DNA of 64,000 nucleotides from Chryseobacterium defluvii (GTDB taxonomy: Bacteria > Bacteroidota > Bacteroidia > Flavobacteriales > Weeksellaceae), in the NCBI RefSeq assembly GCF_014204415.1, contig NZ_JACHLE010000004.1, forward strand, positions 124,001 through 188,000, given 5' to 3'. Position 1 is the stretch's first letter, and each line of letters starts with the position of its first letter. The translations under genes were made by a program, and so were the position numbers. The notes beneath the pieces were generated by a model, which had not been told where the DNA came from, made no database searches, and saw only the letters and a list, made by a program, of their open reading frames with translations. Shown here piece by piece: positions 56,007-64,000 of the stretch.

Positions 56007-56204
56007 TTGAATTAAAATACAATCACTAGAAAAGGCCAAAGAATAATCTTTGGCCTTCTTTGTTTTTTTAGCTTTTGGAGTTTCTGCGGAAGCTTCAGTT
56101 TTTTCGGAAGCAGCAAAAGACCGGGAAGCTTTTTTAGGCCTGGTCTTACCATAACTTCTCATATTGATCTTACCTCTCTTTGTTTTTTTATCTCCTTTTC
56201 CCAT
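55992..56204 (-). CDS. 30S ribosomal protein THX family
   Basis: 70 residues from the ATG at 56204 (MGKGDKKTKRGKINMRSYG), then basic RPKKASRSF. This is the conserved start of the THX (bTHX) protein found in Bacteroidota, which binds the top of the 30S head. The reading frame opens further upstream, but the known family starts here. The last 20 or so codons run through the hairpin at 56032-56057 and overlap the end of the DUF937 gene by 15 bases. The tail FSSDCILIQLFTS may be an artefact of a missing stop. Confidence 0.7.
   Translation of the reverse strand: MGKGDKKTKRGKINMRSYGKTRPKKASRSFAASEKTEASAETPKAKKTKKAKDYSLAFSSDCILIQLFTS
56032..56063 (+). terminator. Terminator of the DUF937 gene, inside the THX reading frame
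   Basis: AAGGCCAAAG (56032-56041) pairs with CTTTGGCCTT (56048-56057), followed by CTTTGTTTTTTT. It is 26 bases beyond the DUF937 stop. Confidence 0.85.
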
Positions 56205-56510
56205 AATAAAGTATTTTAATGATGAATACGAAATTAAAAAATAAGTCACAAAACTCAAAGCCTCAGGCTGTTAAAATTTTATAAGAATAATTTAGAGCCT
56301 GTTTAAATTTATATTTTGAAAGTTTTTACCATTAAGAAAGACCGGAGAATAAACAAAGTACATTCCGGGTTTCTGATTTTACCTCATGTGAACTTTAATA
56401 CACACAAATTATTTAACTTAAATAACTAAAGTGTTTTCAAAATCTACACACTCTGAAAAACTTTTGGACTTTTGTGGTTAAGATTTTTTGATAGGCTTAA
56501 AGGTTTAAAT
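56205..56510. other. Intergenic region without a supported feature
   Basis: AT-rich stretch between the THX start and the end of the MATE gene. No good TAnnTTTG promoter or hairpin was seen. Confidence 0.5.
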
Positions 56511-57905
56511 CTAAACTTTGATCGTTTTCCATCTTCCTCTTTTAAATAAAATAAAGGCTATAACCGTTATCAGGGTTTCTGCGACGGGAATGGATATAAA
56601 CACCCCTTTCGGCCCCATCTCAAAATATTTTGAAAGCAGATAAGCAAAAGGGATCTGAAATAACCAGAATCCAAAAAAATTAACCCATGTCGGCGTCCAC
56701 GTATCCCCTGCTCCGTTGAATGCATTGATCATCACCATCCCTACCCCATAGAAAACAAAACCTATGCTTATGATATGAAGCGAATTTTTGGCAAAACTTT
56801 TTATGATCTCTTCCTGTGTAAAAAAACTGACCAAAAGATCGCCCAGAAAAAAGAAGATCAGGCTCATGGTAAGCATAAAAATAACATTATACTTCACTGT
56901 TTTCATCACAGACTGCTCGGCACGCATCATTTCATTGGCACCCATATTCTGTCCCACTAAGGTGGAAGCCGCATTACTTAATCCCCAGGCAGGAAGCAGA
57001 AAAAACATGACCAGCCTTAAAGCCGTCTGATATCCCGCTGAAGCATTTTCACCTCCCGTGGTAGCTACAAGCTGGGCAAGGAATATCCAACTGCAGGATG
57101 CGATCACAAACTGGAAAATTCCGGGAGTAGCGATCCTGATGATGGATTGGATAAGCTTAGTATCCGGTTTAAAATAGCTCTGCCTGATACGAACCAATGA
57201 ATCGGCAACAAAAAGATGATACAGCTGGTATAAAACCCCGGTACTTCTCCCTATCGTAGTAGCTATGGCTGCTCCTGTAAGCCCCATAGCAGGAATCGGC
57301 CCAAATCCCCGGATCAGTAAAGGGCAGAGAATGATATTGGCAATATTAGCAATCCACAAACTCTTCATCGCAATGGCTGCATTACCAGCTCCTCTGAATA
57401 TTCCGTTAATTAAAAACAGCAGCATAATGATGATACTGCTCCCCATCATGATCCTGGTGAAGTTTTTGCCATATGCCGCCGCTCCAGGCTTCGAACCCAT
57501 CAATATTAAGATTTCTTCCGCATATATTGCCCCTAGTAAACTCAGAACAGAGGTTACGGCAAAAGAGACCAGAATAACCTGTGCCGCACTTCTGGCAGCC
57601 TGCTCCTGGTTTTTCTCACCGATCCTTCTGGCTACCAATGCAGTAGCCGCCATACTCATTCCTATCGCAATAGAATAGATGATCGTAAGGACAGACTCCG
57701 TCAACCCAACAGTCTGTATGGCAAAACCGCTTTCTTTAAGATGCCCTACGAAATAAAGGTCTACCAGAGCAAAAACAGACTCCATGGCCATTTCCAGCAT
57801 CATAGGGATCGCCAGAAGCAGTACCGCGCTTCTGATGCTGATCTTAGTATAATCTACCTCCTCATTACTAAATGCTTTTTTCAGAAAATCTATATATTTT
57901 GTCAT
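56511..57905 (-). CDS. MATE-family multidrug efflux transporter
   Basis: 464 residues from the ATG at 57905 (MTKYIDFLKKAFSN). The longer frame from a TTG at 57926 overlaps the -7 element and is unlikely. It has 12 membrane helices in two halves, with MATE-type segments SAVLLLAIPMMLEMAMESVFAL, AALVARRIGEKNQEQA and VGQNMGANEMMRAEQS. It exports cationic drugs or metabolites using Na+ or H+. The family is clear; the substrate is not. Confidence 0.92.
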   Translation of the reverse strand: MTKYIDFLKKAFSNEEVDYTKISIRSAVLLLAIPMMLEMAMESVFALVDLYFVGHLKESGFAIQTVGLTESVLTIIYSIAIGMSMAATALVARRIGEKNQEQAARSAAQVILVSFAVTSVLSLLGAIYAEEILILMGSKPGAAAYGKNFTRIMMGSSIIIMLLFLINGIFRGAGNAAIAMKSLWIANIANIILCPLLIRGFGPIPAMGLTGAAIATTIGRSTGVLYQLYHLFVADSLVRIRQSYFKPDTKLIQSIIRIATPGIFQFVIASCSWIFLAQLVATTGGENASAGYQTALRLVMFFLLPAWGLSNAASTLVGQNMGANEMMRAEQSVMKTVKYNVIFMLTMSLIFFFLGDLLVSFFTQEEIIKSFAKNSLHIISIGFVFYGVGMVMINAFNGAGDTWTPTWVNFFGFWLFQIPFAYLLSKYFEMGPKGVFISIPVAETLITVIAFILFKRGRWKTIKV

Positions 57906-57923
57906 AGCTGTTAAAATCTGTGT

Positions 57924-57931
57924 CAAAAATA
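57924..57931 (-). promoter_or_regulatory. -7 element of the MATE gene (TATTTTTG)
   Basis: TATTTTTG, 18 bases before the ATG at 57905. It supports the shorter start. Confidence 0.65.
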
Positions 57932-58375
57932 TAGATTCAAAAATGATTAATAATTGGCATATGGAAAGTTTTTGAAAAACTTTCCATCATTCATTTTTAA
58001 ATTTTTAATTAACAGGAGATTTAAATTTTATTTCTATCTTTAATTTAGTATTATTTTCATTAAACATGCAGTTTGTCATGATAGAAGTATCTCTACATGG
58101 TGTGGATTCCTTCCTTTAGAGTCGTAGATTAAAAAGAGCTAAGATAGAAAAGAGAAGAGCATTTAATTAAACTGATAGATTCTGGTGAATACAATTCATA
58201 TTCCGATTAAGAATTAAATGCCCTTTATTCATCAAGGGTTAGATAGAAATTTAGGAAATAAAGCCTATTAGGAAGGTATTAAGTAAAGATGAATTCCTGC
58301 TCCCGCCATTATCATTTTACCGGCTTATTATAAAGAACTATTGAATGATTAGTAGAAAGTATCAAAAAAATAAAT
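57932..58375. other. Intergenic region with a REP-like arm and an inverted repeat
   Basis: About 440 bases without a gene. It holds the arm at 58070-58092 and a 10 bp inverted repeat, GCATTTAATT (58159-58168) with AATTAAATGC (58212-58221). The rest is unremarkable. Confidence 0.5.
58070..58092. repeat. REP-like arm, diverged copy
   Basis: It starts with GTTTGTCATG and matches 19 of 23 bases of the arm in the hutI-hutG spacer. It is a plausible member of the same dispersed family. Confidence 0.5.
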
Positions 58376-58383
58376 TAGTTTTG
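58376..58383 (+). promoter_or_regulatory. -7 element of the first ankyrin gene (TAGTTTTG)
   Basis: TAGTTTTG, 21 bases before the ATG at 58405. Confidence 0.6.
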
Positions 58384-58404
58384 TATAGTCTTAAAATAAA
58401 ATTC

Positions 58405-58764
58405 ATGAAAAAAATAATCTCTACTACTCTGATATTCGGAATTTCAATTTTCGCCAATATGCTGTTTGCCCAGCAAATGACAAAAGAACAAAGAAAAGCG
58501 ATACAGTCCGATAATATTGCCGAATTCAAAAAACAATTTGCAGCAGCTGATTACAACAAATGTTTTGAGGTCAAAACGGACTCTTATAGTCCTCTTGCTT
58601 ACAGTTCTATGTTTGGCAAAAAGAGCATTGTTGAGTTTCTGATCAGCAATAAGGCAGATATAAATAAGAACTGCGGCAGCCAGACTCCTCTTGCTCTTGC
58701 GGAAAAATTTGGAAGAAATGACGTTGCAAAACTCCTTACCAAAAAAGGAGCTGCAAAAAAATAA
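58405..58764 (+). CDS. Small secreted ankyrin-repeat protein 1
   Basis: 119 residues from MKKIISTTLIFGISIF. A frame opening at 58345 would start upstream of the promoter element, so it is rejected. Signal peptide to LFAQ; then an N-terminal cap (MTKEQRKAIQSDNIAEFKKQ) and about two ankyrin repeats (SYSPLAYSSMFGKKSIVEFL, QTPLALAEKFGRNDVAKLL). A cysteine pair (NKCFEV and NKNCGSQ) is shared with the paralogue at 62180. It is likely periplasmic and binds a protein. Partner unknown. Confidence 0.8.
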   Translation: MKKIISTTLIFGISIFANMLFAQQMTKEQRKAIQSDNIAEFKKQFAAADYNKCFEVKTDSYSPLAYSSMFGKKSIVEFLISNKADINKNCGSQTPLALAEKFGRNDVAKLLTKKGAAKK

Positions 58765-58787
58765 AACAGCATACAATATAAAAGATC

Positions 58788-58815
58788 AAACTTCCTTTTT
58801 GGAAGTTTTTTTTAT
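58788..58815 (+). terminator. Terminator of ankyrin gene 1
   Basis: AAACTTCC (58788-58795) pairs with GGAAGTTT (58801-58808), followed by T's. Confidence 0.85.
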
Positions 58816-58997
58816 TTTAAGACCTATTAAAATACTTGTATTTTAAAGCATCATCCCAAGAAATAATCTTCTGGCCATTGAAATAACATTAAGACTCTTT
58901 AAGAATTCATAATTAAATAATTTGTTAAAATTTTAGCTTTCATTATAAATTTTCCTAAACTAAAATCCGCCTTTACCATACCTATATTTTATCTCTA

Positions 58998-59005
58998 TAG
59001 TTTTG
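58998..59005 (+). promoter_or_regulatory. -7 element of the S41 peptidase gene (TAGTTTTG)
   Basis: TAGTTTTG overlaps the TTG at 59003 that would start the longer frame, so the ATG at 59021 is preferred. Confidence 0.65.
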
Positions 59006-59020
59006 AAAAAATTTTTAACC

Positions 59021-61216
59021 ATGAAAAAAGGCCTTACCATTCTTATGCTGTTGGCATTCTTCCTTCATTTTCACGCTCAAAAAAAGATCGAGAACCTGAA
59101 TTTTGAGAATTTCGAGAATAACTTTCCCAAAAACTGGGAGACCTTCGGAGAAAACCATGCAAAAATTTTTGCTGACACTCAGGAAAAACAGGAAGGAAAA
59201 TCCTCTGCCGTTATTGAATCTCCGGATAAAGAAAGCTTCAAAGCCATCGCTTTTACACTTCCTGAAAATTATGCAGGAAAAAAGATCACACTTTCCGGAT
59301 ACATCAAAACAGAAAATGTATCGGATGAAGGGTTTTCAGGATTGTGGATGAGGATAGACCCTAAAATTGCCTTTGATAATATGAATAAGAGGGGCATTAA
59401 AGGAACCAACCCTTGGAAAAAGTATGAAATAACGCTTGATATGTCCCCTGAGAATACTACGCAGATCGTCCTGGGAGCCCTTTTGGTAGGAAAAGGAAAG
59501 ATGTGGGTAGACAACCTGAAAGTAACTGTAGACGGAAAGGATATTGAAAATGCTACTGTTTTTGAAAAGAAATTATCCAAGGCCGACCTGGATAAAGAGT
59601 TTGACAACGGTTCAGCAATCAGTACTATCAATCTGGATAAGAATAATCTGGAAAATTTAAAAGCCCTGGGGCTTATCTGGGGGTACTTAAAATACTATCA
59701 TCCAAGTGTAGCCGAAGGGAATTATAACTGGGATTATGAACTTTTCAGGATCTTTCCTAAAATTAACATGGCGTCCTCCGCAAAAAGAGATCAGGTTCTG
59801 GCTGCATGGATCAAAGGGCTTGGAGAGTTCCAGACTACTAAACCATCTGACCGCAGGAATGAAGAAGTAAAAATAGCTCCTGATCTGGACTGGATCACTA
59901 CTTCCGGCTTTTCAAAAGAGCTGGTGGATATACTTGCAAGGCTAAAAGATGCCAAAAGGCCAAATGTGAGCTATTATGTGGGCTTTGGAAACGCCGGAAA
60001 CCCGGAATTCAAGAATGAAAATCCTTATGGAAAAACAGCCTATCCGGATGATGGTGTGCGTCTGCTTTCCCTATACAGGTACTGGAATATCATTCAATAT
60101 TATTTCCCTTACAAAAATCTGATCCAGGAAGACTGGAAAAATGTACTTTCGGAATTTATCCCGAAATTCATCAACGCAAAGAATGAAACGGAATACACGC
60201 TTTCAGCCTTAGAGATCATCGCACGGATCCATGATACCCACGCCAATGTCTGGGGAAATAATAAAGTTCTTGCCCAATATTTCGGAAAAAGATACACTCC
60301 ATTTGAATTGACTTTTGCAGAAAACAAAGCCGTTATCAATGATTTCTATAATAAAAACCTGGCTGAGGAAGCTGGTCTTGAGAAAGGAGATGTCATTACC
60401 GAGATCAATGGAAAACCGGTTGAGAAGATCATTAAGGAGCTGTTGAAATACATCCCTGCATCCAACTACCCTACCCAATTGAGAGATGTTGCTGATAAAC
60501 TGCTGATAAGCAACTCCGAAACCATTGACATTAAATTTTCAAGAAACGGAAAGGAAGAAAACAAAACACTAAAGACATATACCCTTTCCGAGATCCGGGA
60601 AGCCAGGCAGCCGAAAGATTTCTTTAAAATGCTCGATAAAAATACAGCATATTTCTATATGGGAAGCGTAAATGCTGAAAAGCTTCCTGAAGTGTTCGAT
60701 CAGATCAAAAATACGGACGGGCTTGTTATCGACTTCAGAAGCTATCCGTCTGATTTCGTAGTATTCAAATTAGGAAAGCTGTTAAAAGAAAAATCTACCA
60801 ATTTTGTCAAATTCACGCGAACTAAAAATGAAACTCCCGGCCTTTTTACCTTTTCTACCGGCCCTGAGGTTCCGGGAGATGGAAATGCAGCTTACAAAGG
60901 AAAAATTGCTATCCTGATCAATGAAACTACCCAAAGCAGTGCAGAATATCATACGATGGCATTCAGAACGGCGCCTAAATCAAAAGTTTTTGGTTCCACC
61001 ACGGCAGGAGCAGACGGAAATGTTTCAAAAATCCTGTTACCGGGCAATATTTCTACCATGATCAGCGGAATAGGTGTTTACTATCCGGACGGGAAAGAAA
61101 CCCAAAGAATAGGGATTGTCCCTGATGTGGAGATAAAGCCAACTGTTAACGGCATAAAAAACAATAAAGATGAAGTATTGGAAAAAGCCCTTGACTGGCT
61201 CCATAGCAAATCTTAA
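59021..61216 (+). CDS. Secreted S41-family peptidase
   Basis: 731 residues from the ATG at 59021 (MKKGLTILMLLAFFLHFHAQ, signal peptide). The first 160 or so residues form a beta-sandwich, carbohydrate-binding-like module (NLNFENFENNFPKNWETFG). A helical region follows, then a PDZ-like part (EEAGLEKGDVITEINGKPVE, about 450) and the S41 catalytic domain with the Ser in NETTQSSAEYHTMAF (about 645). S41 enzymes cut proteins near their C-termini. It is probably periplasmic or secreted. Substrate unknown. Confidence 0.85.
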   Translation: MKKGLTILMLLAFFLHFHAQKKIENLNFENFENNFPKNWETFGENHAKIFADTQEKQEGKSSAVIESPDKESFKAIAFTLPENYAGKKITLSGYIKTENVSDEGFSGLWMRIDPKIAFDNMNKRGIKGTNPWKKYEITLDMSPENTTQIVLGALLVGKGKMWVDNLKVTVDGKDIENATVFEKKLSKADLDKEFDNGSAISTINLDKNNLENLKALGLIWGYLKYYHPSVAEGNYNWDYELFRIFPKINMASSAKRDQVLAAWIKGLGEFQTTKPSDRRNEEVKIAPDLDWITTSGFSKELVDILARLKDAKRPNVSYYVGFGNAGNPEFKNENPYGKTAYPDDGVRLLSLYRYWNIIQYYFPYKNLIQEDWKNVLSEFIPKFINAKNETEYTLSALEIIARIHDTHANVWGNNKVLAQYFGKRYTPFELTFAENKAVINDFYNKNLAEEAGLEKGDVITEINGKPVEKIIKELLKYIPASNYPTQLRDVADKLLISNSETIDIKFSRNGKEENKTLKTYTLSEIREARQPKDFFKMLDKNTAYFYMGSVNAEKLPEVFDQIKNTDGLVIDFRSYPSDFVVFKLGKLLKEKSTNFVKFTRTKNETPGLFTFSTGPEVPGDGNAAYKGKIAILINETTQSSAEYHTMAFRTAPKSKVFGSTTAGADGNVSKILLPGNISTMISGIGVYYPDGKETQRIGIVPDVEIKPTVNGIKNNKDEVLEKALDWLHSKS

Positions 61217-61240
61217 AACAAATGATCAGAAAATAATTTT

Positions 61241-61265
61241 AAGGCTTCCGAAAGGAAGCTTTTTT
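61241..61265 (+). terminator. Terminator of the S41 peptidase gene
   Basis: GCTTCC (61244-61249) pairs with GGAAGC (61254-61259), loop GAAA, followed by T6. Confidence 0.9.
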
Positions 61266-61316
61266 GTTATTAACGATGCTGTAAACAAATCATTTTTAAA
61301 TTAGTTAAGTAATTTT

Positions 61317-61359
61317 ACAATAAAATTTTATCGTAATACAATAAAATTTTATAAATTTA
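61317..61359. promoter_or_regulatory. Paired palindromes upstream of the DUF2975-HTH operon (candidate operator)
   Basis: The 14-base ACAATAAAATTTTA occurs at 61317-61330 and 61338-61351, each containing the palindrome TAAAATTTTA with centres exactly 21 bases apart (two helical turns). A further TAAATTTA at 61352-61359 sits where a -7 element would be expected. Confidence 0.55.
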
Positions 61360-61379
61360 CAACAAATTAAAATAAAGAT

Positions 61380-61964
61380 ATGAAACTTATTGGTGAGAAC
61401 TCTCTGTCTACGATATTGAATAAACTTCTGTTAATCGGATTTTTCGGACAGGTCTTATATTTAGGCTATTTACTTTTCGGATTTATCGTCAGCTTTATCA
61501 ACCAGAATACGGGAAGTCATTATTTTCCGCAGACATTCAGGGTGGGGAATTTTGGTGATGAAATCAAAAAGACAAATCCCGAAGCTTTAAGCTTCCAATT
61601 CAAAATGCCGTTTTCAGATGCGGTAACAAAAGGAGACTATACTATACACACCCTCATCTCAATTATTTTTTTCCTTGGATTTTACAGTATGTTCACCTTC
61701 TATTTATTTAAGATCTTTAAGGGAATGAGCAATGATATTATTTTTAATAAAAAAGTGATCATTTATTTAAAACAATTCGCATTGCTGAATATCCTGTTTA
61801 TCCCATTTTATTGTATTCTTCTGTTTTTTATTGATCAGTCATTATACCAAATCGATCCTATATTCATATTGCTTCATCTGTCAACAGGAATCATTATCCT
61901 GTTCATTATGGAATTTTTTAAAAAAGGTTACGAACTGCAGACTCAAACTGATCTAACCATATAG
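61380..61964 (+). CDS. DUF2975 membrane protein
   Basis: 194 residues. Four membrane helices (about 12-40, 95-115, 130-150 and 165-182; LIGFFGQVLYLGYLLFGFIV, IFFLGFYSMFTFYLFKIF). The family occurs beside small HTH regulators such as YozG, as here; the next gene begins 2 bases later. Its role is unknown; control of the regulator or a toxin-like membrane function are possible (inference). Confidence 0.82.
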   Translation: MKLIGENSLSTILNKLLLIGFFGQVLYLGYLLFGFIVSFINQNTGSHYFPQTFRVGNFGDEIKKTNPEALSFQFKMPFSDAVTKGDYTIHTLISIIFFLGFYSMFTFYLFKIFKGMSNDIIFNKKVIIYLKQFALLNILFIPFYCILLFFIDQSLYQIDPIFILLHLSTGIIILFIMEFFKKGYELQTQTDLTI

Positions 61965-61966
61965 CT

Positions 61967-62170
61967 ATGCCTATTATTATTAACATAGATGTAATGCTTG
62001 CCCGGAGAAAAATGCAGTCTCAGGAACTGGCCGAAAAGATCGGGATCACACAGGCCAATCTTTCGATCTTAAAAAACGGAAAGGCCAAGGCAATAAAGGT
62101 ATCCACTTTAGAAGCGATCTGCAAAGCTTTAGACTGCCAGCCGGGCGATATACTGGAATTTAAACTTTAA
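61967..62170 (+). CDS. Cro/CI-type helix-turn-helix regulator
   Basis: 67 residues, a single HTH: MQSQELAEKIGITQANLSIL with the recognition helix ITQANLSILKNGKAKAIKV, and the conserved end ALDCQPGDILEFK. It belongs to the YozG/YoaS-associated type. It is co-translated with the DUF2975 gene. The palindromes at 61317-61359 are a plausible autoregulatory target. Confidence 0.9.
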   Translation: MPIIINIDVMLARRKMQSQELAEKIGITQANLSILKNGKAKAIKVSTLEAICKALDCQPGDILEFKL

Positions 62171-62179
62171 AAAAATATT

Positions 62180-62614
62180 ATGAAACTAGCAAAAAAAATC
62201 ATTTCAATCTTCACTATTTTTCTTGTATCCTATACTTACGGCCAAGAACTGACCAACGAACACAAACAGATGTTGAAATACGATAATACTGCTTATTTTG
62301 CCACTTTGGTCAACAAAGAAAATATTAATCAATGCTACCGTATAGAAGACAATTCCTATACATTACTGGCTTTATCTATCAAAATGAACAGTACCCAGAT
62401 ATTCCAGAAGCTTATTGATGAGAAGGCAGATCTGGAAAAGAGCTGTGACGGGAAAACTCCTTTGATGTTTGCTGCCAAATATGGAAATGCGGATCTCGCG
62501 AAAAAGCTTTTACAAAACGGGGCAAAAAAAGATGCCAAAACCGATAAAGGATATACAGCTCTGGATTATGCAAAAAAATATGAAAAACCGGAAGTCATTC
62601 AACTTTTAGAATAA
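62180..62614 (+). CDS. Small secreted ankyrin-repeat protein 2
   Basis: 144 residues. Signal peptide (to YTYGQE), N-terminal cap (LTNEHKQMLKYDNTAYFATL) and about three ankyrin repeats (NSYTLLALSIKMNSTQIFQ, KTPLMFAAKYGNADLAKKLL, YTALDYAKKYEKPEVIQLL). It resembles the protein at 58405-58764 along its full length, including the cysteines in NQCYRIE and KSCDGK. It follows the HTH gene by 9 bases, so it is likely in that operon. Partner unknown. Confidence 0.85.
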   Translation: MKLAKKIISIFTIFLVSYTYGQELTNEHKQMLKYDNTAYFATLVNKENINQCYRIEDNSYTLLALSIKMNSTQIFQKLIDEKADLEKSCDGKTPLMFAAKYGNADLAKKLLQNGAKKDAKTDKGYTALDYAKKYEKPEVIQLLE

Positions 62615-62644
62615 AACCGATTTATTCTGAAAATATAAATAGGC

Positions 62645-62682
62645 AAATCCTTTCAGGCTTTCAAAATCTGAAAGGATTTTTG
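62645..62682 (+). terminator. Terminator of ankyrin gene 2
   Basis: A 12 bp stem (62645-62656 with 62668-62679) followed by T's. Confidence 0.88.
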
Positions 62683-62693
62683 TATAAAAAACC

Positions 62694-62701
62694 TATCTTT
62701 G
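62694..62701 (+). promoter_or_regulatory. -7 element of aspS (TATCTTTG)
   Basis: TATCTTTG, 64 bases before the ATG. The leader between contains short repeats of TCTAA/TCTAAA units at 62722-62763. Confidence 0.7.
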
Positions 62702-62765
62702 CAGACGAAAAATAAGGCTTATTAAAGTCTGACATCTAAAGTCTAATATCTAACATCTAAAACCA

Positions 62766-64000
62766 ATGTTTCGATCACACACGAATGGAGAGCTGTCTCT
62801 AAAAAATCTTAATGAAGAAGTTACACTTTCAGGATGGGTACAAACTATCCGTGATAAAGGATTTATGATTTGGATAGATCTTCGGGATCGTTACGGAATT
62901 ACCCAGCTGGTTTTTGACCAGGAGCGTTCTTCTGCCCAACTGATGGAAGAAGCTAAAAAACTGGGGCGCGAATTTGTTATTCAGGCTACCGGGAAAGTAA
63001 TTGAAAGAGCCAGCAAAAACCCTAATATTCCAACCGGGGACATTGAAATTTTAGTTGAAAAATTAACGGTTCTGAATGAAGCCCAACTTCCGCCTTTTAC
63101 CATTGAAGATGAAACAGATGGTGGTGAAGAATTAAGGATGAAATACCGTTATCTGGATATCAGAAGAAATCCTGTAAAAGATAAGCTCATTTTCCGTCAC
63201 AAAATGGCACAAAAAGTAAGGAATTATCTTTCAGAGGAAGGTTTTATTGAGGTTGAAACCCCTGTTTTGATCAAATCTACTCCGGAAGGGGCAAGGGATT
63301 TTGTGGTTCCGAGCAGAATGAACCCGGGACAATTCTATGCATTACCACAGTCTCCGCAAACCTTCAAACAGCTTTTGATGGTAGGCGGAATGGATAAATA
63401 TTTCCAGATCGTAAAATGTTTCCGTGATGAAGACCTGAGAGCAGACAGACAGCCGGAATTTACCCAGATCGACTGTGAAATGGCCTTCGTAGAGCAGGAG
63501 GATGTGATGAATGTATTTGAAGGAATGACCAAAATTCTTTTAAAAGATATTACAGGCCAGGAATTCGGAAGCTTCCCGAGAATGACATTTGCTGAGGCTA
63601 TGAAAACATACGGAAATGACAAACCGGATATCCGTTTCGGAATGGAATTCGTAGAGCTGAATGAATTGGTAAAAGGAAAAGATTTCAAAATATTTGATGA
63701 TGCGGAATTAGTAGTAGGAATCAATGTTGAAGGATGTGCAGAATATACCAGAAAACAAATTGATGAGCTTGTGGATTGGGTAAAACGCCCGCAAATAGGA
63801 GCATCAGGAATGGTTTGGGTGAAATTCCAGAATGACGGAGTGAAGACTTCTTCCGTCAACAAATTCTACAGCGAAGAAGACCTGGCAAAAATCATTGAAA
63901 AATTCGGAGCTAAGGAAGGAGATCTGATGCTGATCCTTTCCGGAAATGAGCATAAGGTAAGAACCCAGCTTTCGGCTTTAAGAATGGAGCTTGGAAACCG
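62766..64000 (+). CDS. aspS: Aspartate--tRNA ligase (5' part, continues past the window)
   Basis: 411 complete codons are in the window. The N-terminal OB-fold anticodon-binding domain ([35 protein letters not shown]) and class II motifs RKNPVK-like region ([13 protein letters not shown]), [16 protein letters not shown], and the motif-2 loop [18 protein letters not shown] are present, followed by the inserted GAD domain. It charges tRNA-Asp. Own promoter upstream. Confidence 0.97.
   Translation, partial: MFRSHTNGELSLKNLNEEVTLSGWVQTIRDKGFMIWIDLRDRYGITQLVFDQERSSAQLMEEAKKLGREFVIQATGKVIERASKNPNIPTGDIEILVEKLTVLNEAQLPPFTIEDETDGGEELRMKYRYLDIRRNPVKDKLIFRHKMAQKVRNYLSEEGFIEVETPVLIKSTPEGARDFVVPSRMNPGQFYALPQSPQTFKQLLMVGGMDKYFQIVKCFRDEDLRADRQPEFTQIDCEMAFVEQEDVMNVFEGMTKILLKDITGQEFGSFPRMTFAEAMKTYGNDKPDIRFGMEFVELNELVKGKDFKIFDDAELVVGINVEGCAEYTRKQIDELVDWVKRPQIGASGMVWVKFQNDGVKTSSVNKFYSEEDLAKIIEKFGAKEGDLMLILSGNEHKVRTQLSALRMELGN

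Overview
The window reads as chromosomal DNA of a flavobacterium (Bacteroidota), most like Chryseobacterium or a close relative. The evidence is type IX secretion (T9SS) C-terminal sorting tails, GEVED-type and thrombospondin-3-like repeats, flavobacterial small families (IPExxxVDY, DUF2480, DUF6048, DUF6452, THX), TAnnTTTG -7 promoter elements with TTG about 19-20 bp upstream, A-rich leaders without Shine-Dalgarno motifs, and a tmRNA tag ending in ALAA. No phage, insertion sequence or CRISPR array was seen.

Layout. 1-9.8 kb: four minus-strand genes for large secreted or surface proteins, two of them tandem paralogues with T9SS tails. 10.5-17.4 kb: translation block (tuf, tRNA-Trp, secE, nusG, rplK, rplA, rplJ, rplL) read on the minus strand. 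It is broken between nusG and rplK by an AraC-type regulator and a secreted protein, and rpoB does not follow rplL. 17.8-19.9 kb: OmpR-type two-component system. 20.1-21.1 kb: tRNA cluster with an exact 338 bp direct duplication carrying Thr, Tyr and Gly tRNAs. 21.1-23.2 kb: hpf, xerC, rpsU, then tmRNA. 23.4-23.8 kb: a small frameshifted gene. 24.2-28.4 kb: acpP-fabF-rnc-IPExxxVDY-pyk. 28.5-32.1 kb: aldehyde dehydrogenase and the histidine-degradation genes hutI and hutG. 32.4-35.6 kb: ruvB, a PaiB-like flavoprotein, a metallo-beta-lactamase-fold hydrolase and coaE. 35.8-41.5 kb: an 1897-residue metalloprotease. 41.7-46 kb: DUF6048, DUF6452, rlmD and a thioredoxin-fold lipoprotein. 46.1-50.2 kb: succinate dehydrogenase operon with an extra secreted protein inside it. 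50.3-56.2 kb: comEC-like, lpxB, DUF2480, a membrane glycosyltransferase-like protein, DUF937 and ribosomal protein THX. 56.5-64 kb: MATE exporter, two small secreted ankyrin proteins, an S41 peptidase, a DUF2975/HTH pair and the 5' part of aspS.

Most genes are housekeeping and were recognised from signature motifs. The less ordinary points are the split ribosomal-protein operon, the tRNA duplication with internal promoters and terminators, a terminator hairpin that carries a promoter in its loop (rpsU/xerC), paired palindromes in front of the DUF2975/HTH pair, a dispersed REP-like repeat around the hut genes, and a thioredoxin-fold lipoprotein without its redox cysteines. I found no system that I can confidently call new. 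All calls come from reading the sequence; no database search was run.
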